DNA from: Cohnella baijiui
GTDB taxonomy: Bacteria; Bacillota; Bacilli; Paenibacillales; Paenibacillaceae
Length of the DNA stretch: 64,000 nt
Reading direction: 5' to 3'
NCBI RefSeq assembly: GCF_020731285.1
Contig: NZ_JAJFOW010000026.1
Span: 1 to 64,000 of the forward strand
The notes under the pieces were generated by a model, which had not been told where the DNA came from, did not search any database, and worked only from the letters and a program-made list of their open reading frames with translations. Positions 44,465 to 51,957 of this stretch are shown here, piece by piece. Positions within the stretch are counted from its first letter, which is position 1, and each line of letters opens with the position of its first letter. The position numbers were made by a program, and so were the translations under genes.

Positions 44465-44496
44465 GCCAGGACGCGGGGACAAAGGGCATGGAGAAG

Positions 44497-44526
44497 AAGG
44501 GACCGAGCCGCCGCTCGGTCCCTTTT
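44497..44526 (+). terminator. Terminator of the tkt-ppnP unit
   Basis: The stem GGGACCGAG/CTCGGTCCC is followed by five T residues. Confidence 0.9.
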
Positions 44527-44569
44527 TACGCATAGAGGAAGCCGGTTTGACTTGGTTTGCTCGCTAGAC

Positions 44570-44762
44570 GCTTGGTTAATTGCAATCGTTACATCTAATT
44601 TTCACGTTTGAGGACCTGTAGAGTCGTTTAGTTGCATTTGTACATGTAAAAAGTTGGAAAAACTTTGCAAAACCCCCGTTTTCACAATAATAGATGTAGA
44701 TTTGCAACAAATCGAGGAATTTGGCGCGATCGACGTCATAGGTAGTGTACTTTTGCAACTAG
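44570..44762. other. AT-rich non-coding stretch with five TTGCA motifs
   Basis: No supported gene occurs here. TTGCA or TTGCAA occurs at 44580, 44632, 44665, 44702 and 44753. The segment is clearly more AT-rich than its surroundings. A minus-strand frame of 60 codons has no ribosome site. It may be a repeat element or the control region of the acetyltransferase. Confidence 0.4.
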
Positions 44763-44807
44763 TTGGTCGAGATGCTCTCAACGATCCATTCGAAAAGAGG
44801 CTATGCC

Positions 44808-45356
44808 ATGACAAAACGCATCCCCCTCGCGGTCGGGATTCGACAGGCCATCTCCGCGGATATCTCCCGAATGCTGGACGTGCTCGCAGCGTGCAAGCTG
44901 GATCTCGAGCGAAAGGGGATCTACCAGTGGACCGACGAATATCCGAATGCGGCGTATTTCGAAGACAAGCTCGCGCAATCCCAGTTGTACGTGCTGGAAG
45001 GAGAAGAAGGCGTTGCGGGCGCCTTTGTCCTCGACGAGTATCAGATTCCCGAATGGTCTCAGGCGACTTGGGTTTATGAAGAGGGCCGGTATCTCGTCCT
45101 TCATGCCCTCTTCGTTCATCCGGAGGCGCAAGGGGGCGGGATGGGGAAAAAGGTGCTGAATTTTTGCGAGGAGACGGCGCGTGCGGGAGACTATGACGGC
45201 CTTCGTTTTGACGTCTTCACGGAGAACGAGACGGCGCTAGCCTTCTACGTCAAGCAGGGCTACAGCCATCGGGGCGATATCATCTTGCCGTTCAAGCCTG
45301 AGGGGCACCAGCGCTACTGCTGTTTCGAGAAGATTGTCAGCGCGCGTCTGGGTTGA
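44808..45356 (+). CDS. GNAT-family N-acetyltransferase
   Basis: This 182-residue acetyl-CoA-dependent transferase has the pyrophosphate-binding loop at HPEAQGGGMGKKVL (about 103-116), preceded by the usual beta-4 strand YLVLHALFV. The acceptor cannot be inferred. AAGAGG lies about 8 nt before the ATG at 44808; an in-frame start at 44763 has no site. Confidence 0.85.
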   Translation: MTKRIPLAVGIRQAISADISRMLDVLAACKLDLERKGIYQWTDEYPNAAYFEDKLAQSQLYVLEGEEGVAGAFVLDEYQIPEWSQATWVYEEGRYLVLHALFVHPEAQGGGMGKKVLNFCEETARAGDYDGLRFDVFTENETALAFYVKQGYSHRGDIILPFKPEGHQRYCCFEKIVSARLG

Positions 45357-45492
45357 ACCTTGGCGGCAGCTCTGCGGCCACTTTTGATGCGGAAATCTGT
45401 CGACCACTCCCGCCCTGCGAACTATTGACGGTCCTATGCGCGCCTCGGAATAATGGAAGAAACGCCTACCATTTTCCAAAGGGAGTGTTCCG

Positions 45493-46050
45493 ATGTCCAA
45501 GCGCGTGTTGATCGTTACCGGCGATGCCGCGGAAGTGTTGGAGGTCTACTATCCGTATTATCGCATTCAGGAGGAAGGCTACGAAGCGGTCATCGCTTCG
45601 CCGCAAGTCAAGGCGCTGCACACCGTCTGCCACGACTTCATCGAAGGCTGGGATACGTACACGGAAAAGCCGGCTCACCTGCTGCAATCGCACGTCGCGT
45701 TTGCGGATGTCGATCCCTCGCAATACGACGCGCTGATCATTCCCGGCGGACGCGCGCCCGAGTACATTCGCAACGACAAGGACCTGCCCGCGATCATCTC
45801 GCACTTTCTGGACGCGGACAAGCCGGTCGGCTCGATCTGCCATGGGGCGCAGGTGTTCCTCGCGCTCAAGGACCGGTCCTACTTTGCAGGCAAGACGCTG
45901 ACAGCCTACAACGCCTGCCGGCTCGAGGTCGAGTCGCTCGGGGCGAAGTATCCGGAAGGCACGCTGCACGTCGACGGCAAGCTCGTCAGCGGCCATGCCT
46001 GGCCGGACCTGCCCGGCTTCATGCGGGAGTTTCTCAAGCTGCTGCGCTGA
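45493..46050 (+). CDS. DJ-1/PfpI-family protein
   Basis: This 185-residue class-I glutamine-amidotransferase-like fold carries the reactive cysteine C116 in the nucleophile elbow GSICHGAQ, with GGRAPEYIR near 86. Members are deglycases, chaperones or stress proteases; the exact role is open. AAAGGGAG lies 7 nt before the ATG. Confidence 0.85.
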   Translation: MSKRVLIVTGDAAEVLEVYYPYYRIQEEGYEAVIASPQVKALHTVCHDFIEGWDTYTEKPAHLLQSHVAFADVDPSQYDALIIPGGRAPEYIRNDKDLPAIISHFLDADKPVGSICHGAQVFLALKDRSYFAGKTLTAYNACRLEVESLGAKYPEGTLHVDGKLVSGHAWPDLPGFMREFLKLLR

Positions 46051-46063
46051 TCGAAAGGAATAG

Positions 46064-46101
46064 AAATCTCCGGCTTATCCGAGATGGGTCGGGGATTTTT
46101 T
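46064..46101 (+). terminator. Terminator after the DJ-1/PfpI gene
   Basis: The stem AAATCTCC/GGGGATTT is followed by T residues. Confidence 0.6.
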
Positions 46102-46230
46102 GCGTGAACGGGCGTTGGTTATCTTGTAAATAGTGGTATATTGAATGAGAGTAGAAGGGAGACTTCAAATTTTTTATGACTTTATAAGTTTTAGCGTAAA
46201 TCTCCATGCGGCTTTCTATCTTTATATACG

Positions 46231-46272
46231 AAAGGCGCATGCCACTCCGCCCGGAGTTTGCATACGCCTTTT
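46231..46272. terminator. Hairpin beyond the PilZ-fused dehydrogenase gene
   Basis: A long interrupted stem (AAAGGCGCATGC...CTCCG with CGGAG...GCATACGCCTTT) has only short T runs on either strand. It is the probable 3' end of the minus-strand gene. Confidence 0.5.
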
Positions 46273-46303
46273 CCCGTCAATTCCTATTGGTCACCCCAAA
46301 CCC

Positions 46304-47587
46304 TCAATCCCCCGCATGCCGCTCGATATATTCCTTCAGTTGCAGCCGCTGATACAGCGCGAGCCCGGAGAGCATGCAGCCGTATTGGAACTGGTTGTTG
46401 CTGCGCTCGATTCGAATGATGCGGGCTGTCATCGGCGGCAGCCCCGTTTCCTGCTTGAAGTGGAGGACGACGAACATGTCCTTCTCCAAGGGGAGCGTCG
46501 AGGAGATCTGCAGCCCGTCCTCCGAAACGTCGCGCAGCGTACCTTCCACGCTCTGGCCCGCAAACGCGCCGGCTTGCTCCCATTGGTAAATGGACATCAT
46601 GATCGGGACGTCCAGGGAGATGCGCGTCTGCCGACGCCGTTCCGGGCCGACCGGATCCGCCCCGGCGACAGCAGGCTCCGCGGCAGCGGCCGTCTCGTTC
46701 CCGCCGCCGATGGCGCCGCCGATCCACTGCTCGTACACCTTCGCAAGCGCGGCCAGGTCCTCTTCGCCGTATCCCGCAGCAGCGCCCGTCTGGAACAGGC
46801 TCTTCGATGCCTCCAGCATCGGGGTAGGCACGCCTAGCCCGTCCGACAGGACGGAGGACAGCTTGAGGTCCTTCAGCATCAGCGCCAGCGAAAACTGCAC
46901 GCCAAAGTCGCGTTCGATGATCTTGCGGCCCTTCAGATCCGCCTGCTTGCTCGCGGCTCCGCCGCCCTGAACGACGCGGAGGAAGGACGAGGCGTCGATG
47001 CCCGCCTTGGCTGCGAGCGCCATGCCTTCGACGAGGCCGGCGGCATTGATGCCGACGATCGTATTGTGCGCGAGCTTCGCGGAGGCGCCGCTGCCGCTCG
47101 GCCCCATATAGATGACCTCCCGGCCCATCGCCAGCAGGACGTCCTGCTGCGCTTCGACTGTCCCCCGGTCGCCGCCGACCATGAACAGCAGCGTGCCGTC
47201 GATCGCGGCCGGCTTGCTGCCCGTCACGGGAGCGTCCAGGAAGTCGCAGAAGGCGTCGGCGATATCCCGTGCAAGCCTCTGCGCCAACGCGGGCGAGATC
47301 GTGCTGCTGTCGATGACGGCCATGCCGGGCTTAAGGCCGGCGATGATGCCGTTCCGCCCGTAGTATACTTCCTCCACGGCGGCGTCGTTGCTGATCATCG
47401 TAACGACGACATCGCTGCGTTTGGCTGCCTCCAGCGGGCTCGATACTTCCTCGCCGCCGAGCCGGACGAGCTCCTCCGCTTTGCCGGGCGTGCGATTGTA
47501 GATCGTAACCGGGTAGTGCTTGCGGAGCAGAGTGGCGGCCATCGGCAGCCCCATCGTCCCCAGACCGATGAATCCGATTGATTTCAT
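46304..47587 (-). CDS. 3-hydroxyisobutyrate-dehydrogenase-type enzyme fused to a PilZ domain
   Basis: One uninterrupted 427-codon frame holds two modules. Residues 1-290 are a complete beta-hydroxyacid dehydrogenase: NAD(P) loop GFIGLGTMGLPMA (5-17), NRT after beta-2 (suggesting NADP), substrate motif DAPVTGSKPAA (118-128) and catalytic lysine K181 (AKLAHN). An Ala/Gly/Pro linker (about 291-315) leads to a PilZ domain (317-424) with RRRQTR (317-322) and DVSEDG (353-358), fitting the RxxxR and D/NxSxxG motifs that bind cyclic di-GMP. Ordinary enzymes of this family end near 295 aa. It is divergent from an ArsR gene. Oxidation or reduction of a small hydroxy acid is expected, under possible c-di-GMP control; the substrate is unknown. 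Confidence 0.85.
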   Translation of the reverse strand: MKSIGFIGLGTMGLPMAATLLRKHYPVTIYNRTPGKAEELVRLGGEEVSSPLEAAKRSDVVVTMISNDAAVEEVYYGRNGIIAGLKPGMAVIDSSTISPALAQRLARDIADAFCDFLDAPVTGSKPAAIDGTLLFMVGGDRGTVEAQQDVLLAMGREVIYMGPSGSGASAKLAHNTIVGINAAGLVEGMALAAKAGIDASSFLRVVQGGGAASKQADLKGRKIIERDFGVQFSLALMLKDLKLSSVLSDGLGVPTPMLEASKSLFQTGAAAGYGEEDLAALAKVYEQWIGGAIGGGNETAAAAEPAVAGADPVGPERRRQTRISLDVPIMMSIYQWEQAGAFAGQSVEGTLRDVSEDGLQISSTLPLEKDMFVVLHFKQETGLPPMTARIIRIERSNNQFQYGCMLSGLALYQRLQLKEYIERHAGD

Positions 47588-47652
47588 TGTCGTTCGCTCC
47601 TTCCGTACGCGCTAGCGTTCGCTCTCTTTCCTTTGTATCACAACCGGCGGCC

Positions 47653-47690
47653 AAAAGGGAACCTTTTCCCCGCTCCCAAAAGGCTTTTCC
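47653..47690. promoter_or_regulatory. Candidate operator between the PilZ-fused gene and the ArsR gene
   Basis: A perfect inverted repeat AAAAGG-3 nt-CCTTTT (47653-47667) is followed by a related AAAAGGCTTTTCC (47678-47690). The region also holds a weak promoter-like TTTACA (47694-47699) reading to the regulator. Binding by the ArsR protein is inferred. Confidence 0.4.
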
Positions 47691-47762
47691 ACCTTTACAG
47701 ACGGGCCGGGCATGTGCTACCTTTTATTCTTTAGAAGGATGTATTGATAGGGGGTTCGGTCC

Positions 47763-48059
47763 ATGGCAAACGACCACGATTCCTTTCAGGATGCGGTAAA
47801 AGTATACAAAGCGCTCGGGGAACCGACGCGCCTGTCGATCGTTGAGCTCCTCGTCCGGCATCGGGATCTGAGCTGCAGCGACATCGGGGATCGGTTGGAC
47901 CAAGTCGCGGGATCCACGCTGTCCCACCATTTGAAGCAACTGACGGATTGCGGCCTCGTCGAGATCACGAAGTCGGGAACGTTTCATTATCATCATGTCA
48001 ACGAGGACATGCTGCGGCGTTATGCACCGCTCATGCTGGAAGGCGCGGAGAGGGAATAA
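47763..48059 (+). CDS. ArsR-family transcriptional regulator
   Basis: This 98-residue winged HTH protein (VYKALGEPTRLSIVELLV, then SGSTLSHHLKQLTDCGLVE-type recognition helix) is of the ArsR/SmtB group. Two cysteines (C40 and C63 approximately) are not in the classic metal-box CVC arrangement, so the signal may not be a metal. GGGGG lies about 8 nt before the ATG. It is divergent from the PilZ-fused dehydrogenase gene and probably represses it and itself. Confidence 0.85.
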   Translation: MANDHDSFQDAVKVYKALGEPTRLSIVELLVRHRDLSCSDIGDRLDQVAGSTLSHHLKQLTDCGLVEITKSGTFHYHHVNEDMLRRYAPLMLEGAERE

Positions 48060-48078
48060 GCCCTCTCGCGCCTTTTTT
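48042..48078 (+). terminator. Terminator overlapping the end of the ArsR gene
   Basis: GGCGCGGAGAGGG (48042-48054) pairs with CCCTCTCGCGCC (48061-48072), followed by six T residues. The stop codon is in the loop. Confidence 0.85.
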
Positions 48079-48202
48079 GCTGCAAATCTCCGATTCGTGA
48101 CGATATCCGTTTCAATCTCTGGAGAGGGGTTGACATCCTCCCGGTGAACAGGTTGAATCAAAGAGAGGAAAACGCGCCTATATTGGAAGCTGGAGGATCG
48201 TC

Positions 48203-50395
48203 ATGCCGATACAATTCGACCAAGCGCAGCGTCTGTTCCATCTGCAGACCCCGCGTTCGAGCTATGTGATTCAACTGATCAAGGACGGCCATCCGGCCCA
48301 CGTCTATTGGGGCCCCAAGCTGCGCTCCGCCGCCGGCCCGGGCATGCTGACGCTTCGCGAGCGGGCGAGCTTCTCGCCGAATCCGTACCCGGACGACCGC
48401 ACGATTTCGTTCGATACGCTGTCGCAAGAGTACCCGGCATACGGGACGAGCGACTTCCGCCATCCGGCCTATCAGGTGAAGCTGGCAAACGGCTCGACGA
48501 TCACCGAGCTGGTCTATGAGAGCCATCGCGTTTACGCGGGCAAGCCGGGACTTGAAGGACTTCCCGCGACCTATGCGGAAACCGACGAGGAAGCCGAGAC
48601 GCTCGAGCTGACGCTCGTCGACCGCGTCGCAGGACTGCGCGCCGTCCTGAACTATACGGTTTTCCGCGACCATGACGCGATCGCGCGCTCCGTCCGGTTC
48701 GTCAACGAGAGCGCGGCGCCGGTCGAGCTGCTCCGCGCGTTAAGCGCCAGCGTCGACTTCAAGCACGACCGTTACGATCTGGTGCATCTATACGGGGCCT
48801 GGGCCAACGAGCGCAGCATGGCACGCGAGACGCTGAGGCCCGGAGCGAAGGCGATCGAGAGCCGCAGAGGCTCGAGCTCTCACCAGCACAATCCGTTCGT
48901 CGCGCTGCTGTCTCCGGACGCGACGGAGCAAGCCGGCGAAGTATACGGCTTCAGCCTCGTGTACAGCGGCAGCTTCGCCGCCCAGGCCGAGGTCGACCAG
49001 TTCCGCACCGCCCGCGTCTCGATCGGGATCAATCCGTTCGACTTCGGCTGGCGGCTCGAGCCGGGCGCGTCGTTCCAGACGCCCGAAGCCGTGCTCGTCT
49101 ACTCGGCCGAAGGTCTCGGCGGCATGTCCCGCACGTACCACCGGCTGTATCGCACCCGACTGTGCCGCGGCGAGTTCCGCGACCGGACCCGGCCCGTGCT
49201 GGTCAACAACTGGGAGGCCACCTACTTCGACTTCAACGCCGACAAGATCGCGAGCATCGCGGCCGAGGCGCAGAAGCTCGGCATCGAGCTGTTCGTGCTG
49301 GACGACGGCTGGTTCGGCCACCGCGACGACGATACGACGTCGCTTGGCGACTGGTCGGTCGACCGCAACAAGCTGCCGGACGGCCTCGACGATCTGGCGA
49401 AGCGCGTGAACGGCTACGGTCTGCAGTTCGGCCTTTGGTTCGAGCCGGAGATGGTGTCGCCGGACAGCGATCTGTACCGCGCCCATCCGGACTGGTGTCT
49501 CCACGTGGAAGGCCGACGCCGGACGCGCGGACGCAACCAGCTCATCCTGGATCTGTCGCGCGACGACGTCTGCGACTACCTGATCGAGACGATCGGCGGC
49601 GTGCTCGCTTCGGCTCCGATCGCTTACGTGAAGTGGGACATGAACCGCAACATGAGCGAGATCGGCTCGGCGCTGCTGCCGCCCGAGCGCCAGCGGGAGA
49701 CGGCGCACCGGTACATGCTGGGGCTGTACCGCGTGCTGGAATCGATCACCTCGCGCTTCCCGCACGTCCTGTTCGAGAGCTGCTCCGGCGGCGGCGGCCG
49801 CTTCGATCCCGGCATGCTCCATTACATGCCGCAGACGTGGACGAGCGACAACTCGGACGCCGTCTGCCGTCTGAAGATCCAGTACGGCACGAGCCTCGTC
49901 TATCCGATCAGCACGATGGGCGCCCATGTGTCCGCGGTGCCGAACCATCAGGTGGGCCGGATGACGTCGCTCAAGACGCGCGCGGACGTCGCGATGTCCG
50001 GCAACTTCGGCTACGAGCTGGACCTGACGAAGTTCTCGGACGAGGAGAAGGAAGAGGTCAAGCGGCAAGTGGCGCAGTACAAGGAGCTGCGGCAGCTCGT
50101 GCAGTTCGGGGATCTGTACCGGCTGCGGAATCCGTTCGAGGGCAACGATACGGCGTGGATGGTCGTGTCCGAGGACCGGAGCGAAGCGTTCGTCGCGTTC
50201 TTCCGCGTGCTGGCGCAGCCGAACGAGCCGCTCGATTGGCTGCGGCTGAGCGGTCTCGATGCCGAGGCGGACTACGAGGTGGTCGAGACGGGCGAACGGT
50301 TCGGCGGCGACCAGTTGATGTACGCGGGGCTGCCGATTCCGCAGCTGCACGGAGACTTTCAGAGCGTCACCTGCCGCCTGCGCAAAATTCAATAG
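48203..50395 (+). CDS. Alpha-galactosidase, GH36
   Basis: This 730-residue retaining alpha-galactosidase acts on melibiose, raffinose and similar sugars. The N-terminal beta-supersandwich is followed by the TIM barrel with nucleophile D479 (YVKWDMNRN) and acid/base D549 (TWTSDNSDA); length and motif spacing match the Geobacillus AgaA/AgaN enzymes. No signal peptide is present, so it is cytoplasmic. GGAGG lies 6 nt before the ATG. It stands alone here. The GH4 enzyme at 14221 may share its substrates. Confidence 0.95.
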   Translation: MPIQFDQAQRLFHLQTPRSSYVIQLIKDGHPAHVYWGPKLRSAAGPGMLTLRERASFSPNPYPDDRTISFDTLSQEYPAYGTSDFRHPAYQVKLANGSTITELVYESHRVYAGKPGLEGLPATYAETDEEAETLELTLVDRVAGLRAVLNYTVFRDHDAIARSVRFVNESAAPVELLRALSASVDFKHDRYDLVHLYGAWANERSMARETLRPGAKAIESRRGSSSHQHNPFVALLSPDATEQAGEVYGFSLVYSGSFAAQAEVDQFRTARVSIGINPFDFGWRLEPGASFQTPEAVLVYSAEGLGGMSRTYHRLYRTRLCRGEFRDRTRPVLVNNWEATYFDFNADKIASIAAEAQKLGIELFVLDDGWFGHRDDDTTSLGDWSVDRNKLPDGLDDLAKRVNGYGLQFGLWFEPEMVSPDSDLYRAHPDWCLHVEGRRRTRGRNQLILDLSRDDVCDYLIETIGGVLASAPIAYVKWDMNRNMSEIGSALLPPERQRETAHRYMLGLYRVLESITSRFPHVLFESCSGGGGRFDPGMLHYMPQTWTSDNSDAVCRLKIQYGTSLVYPISTMGAHVSAVPNHQVGRMTSLKTRADVAMSGNFGYELDLTKFSDEEKEEVKRQVAQYKELRQLVQFGDLYRLRNPFEGNDTAWMVVSEDRSEAFVAFFRVLAQPNEPLDWLRLSGLDAEADYEVVETGERFGGDQLMYAGLPIPQLHGDFQSVTCRLRKIQ

Positions 50396-50404
50396 CAAAA
50401 CAAA

Positions 50405-50434
50405 GGGCAGTTCCGACAACGATCGGAACTGCCC
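50405..50434. terminator. Terminator hairpin after the alpha-galactosidase
   Basis: A perfect 12-bp stem GGGCAGTTCCGA/TCGGAACTGCCC has modest T runs (GATTTCATTT downstream). Confidence 0.7.
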
Positions 50435-50516
50435 GATTTCATTTATGGCGCGATGAGATTTCTGTTCACGTTTTCGAAAGCCGGGCGTCCGTCCCCGGTC
50501 GCCCGAGCGGTCCGGC

Positions 50517-51110
50517 CTATTCGGCGAGGCCGACATTCAGCTCTTCCGAGCCGTTTAAGCCGCGGGCAATCGCTTTCTTGCGGGCGCGGAAACGCCGCAC
50601 CTTGATCAGGTTGCCGCAGAGCTTGTCGTCGCAGAAGCGCTTGGAGCGGTTGCGGGTATCGTCATAGTACACCCACATGCAGTCCGAATTGTCGCAAATC
50701 CGGATACGCCGAGCTTCGCCTTCGGAGAGGGTCGCCGCGAACGAAGCCGCGATCTCCGCGCGGATCTGCCTCCAGTCGCGTCCCGCGGGCAGCGACTCGA
50801 CGCGGTAGGAGCCGTCGGCCGCCGTCAGAGAGCGGATCGACATCCCTTCGGCCAGAAAGCGGTTTAATTCGATCAGGTCCTCGGGACCGGGCACCGACTC
50901 GGAAGCGTAAGCGCTCACCATGCGCAGAATCAGATACCGGAGCTGCTTGAGCCGTCTAAGTTCGTCGGGCGTCGGGTAATCCATCGGGGGCAGGTCATGC
51001 CGTCTGAGCCATTCTTCGACCCATGCGGGATCTCCCAGCCAATCTTCGGATACGCCGCTGCCTCGCCAATCATGACATTCGCTGTTCGCAAAATCAATCC
51101 ATAACCTCAT
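50517..51110 (-). CDS. CGNR zinc-finger / ABATE-domain protein
   Basis: This 197-residue putative regulator has an N-terminal ABATE region starting LWIDFANSECHDW and a C-terminal treble-clef zinc finger with cysteines in RICDNSDCMWVYYD and RFCDDKLCGNLIKVRR. The usual CGNR tetrad reads CGNL here, a one-residue departure. Family members are thought to bind DNA or RNA, and the basic C-terminus fits that. GAGGTG lies upstream of the ATG. Direct repeats in its promoter suggest autoregulation. Confidence 0.85.
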   Translation of the reverse strand: MRLWIDFANSECHDWRGSGVSEDWLGDPAWVEEWLRRHDLPPMDYPTPDELRRLKQLRYLILRMVSAYASESVPGPEDLIELNRFLAEGMSIRSLTAADGSYRVESLPAGRDWRQIRAEIAASFAATLSEGEARRIRICDNSDCMWVYYDDTRNRSKRFCDDKLCGNLIKVRRFRARKKAIARGLNGSEELNVGLAE

Positions 51111-51155
51111 TTCCGTCGCACCTCGCTTTCTCCTCCCTTAGAATACCACATTAAT

Positions 51156-51218
51156 GCGGTAAAGCGGTAGTCCTTATAAAGCGGTAAAGCGATAATTGTT
51201 TTTAGCGGTTAAGCGCTA
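51156..51218. promoter_or_regulatory. Three phased repeats in the CGNR promoter region
   Basis: The 14-nt unit GCGGTAAAGCGNTA occurs at 51156-51169 and 51181-51194, and as GCGGTTAAGCGCTA at 51205-51218, 24-25 bp apart. The third lies in a palindrome TTAGCG-6 nt-CGCTAA. The pattern resembles a set of operator sites upstream of the minus-strand CGNR gene. Confidence 0.5.
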
Positions 51219-51341
51219 ATCCTTGGACATTCCCTCGAAAATCGTTCGAAGATGTGCTAAACTTCATATGTAATCAGTATAACTGGTTTATATGATTACG
51301 AAATGAAGGGCGGCGAGATCGCCCGACGGGAGGACATAGCC

Positions 51342-51833
51342 ATGAGCACATTGGAGCTTCTGAAGCAATATTGGGAATTCGCCTACGATAAGGAAGACTG
51401 GTTTCCGCCACTGCGGGACGCGGTGAGCGGGCTGACGTCCGAACAAGCGGACTGGCGTCCGGAGGGAGAGCATGCGAACACGATCCGCGAGACGGTGCAT
51501 CACCTTGTCTTCTTCAAGGAACGGTTGCTGCAGATGCTCAGGACCGGGAATGCCGACTACCCGGAGGGGTTGACCAACGACGACACGTTCCGAACGGACG
51601 GCACGGACGAAGCTTCCTGGAACGTCCTCCTGAATCGGCTCGACTCCGTGCACCGGGCGCTCGCGGCCGAGCTCGACCGGATGGACGAGGAGGAGCTGGC
51701 GAAGCGGGTGCTGAAGGCGGAGATCGGGAAGCGGTACATGAGCCTGATCGCCCACGACGCGTATCATACCGGAGCCGTCATTCAGACCCGCAAGCTGCAG
51801 GGCTCCTGGCCTTCCCGCCGCTCGTTCGACTAG
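51342..51833 (+). CDS. DinB/YfiT-like metal-binding protein
   Basis: This 163-residue four-helix protein has likely metal ligands in RETVHHLVFF (near 51) and AHDAYHTGAV (H..H, near 141-145), the DinB superfamily pattern. Many members are thiol-transferases or have no known role. GGGAGG lies 8 nt before the ATG at 51342. Confidence 0.8.
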   Translation: MSTLELLKQYWEFAYDKEDWFPPLRDAVSGLTSEQADWRPEGEHANTIRETVHHLVFFKERLLQMLRTGNADYPEGLTNDDTFRTDGTDEASWNVLLNRLDSVHRALAAELDRMDEEELAKRVLKAEIGKRYMSLIAHDAYHTGAVIQTRKLQGSWPSRRSFD

Positions 51834-51957
51834 TTCTCGCGCGCTTGCCGGACCGCCGTCTCCCCCTCAACTTGTGCCGCGGGACAAATTTCAGTATGCT
51901 AAGGCTACATGCTTCAACGAAGCGGCCAACATGGACTGAGAGGGGTTTGAAGGAAAA

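Noticed and set aside
44576..44758. 60-codon minus-strand frame in the AT-rich gap
   Set aside because: No ribosome site; it consists of the repeated TTGCA motifs.
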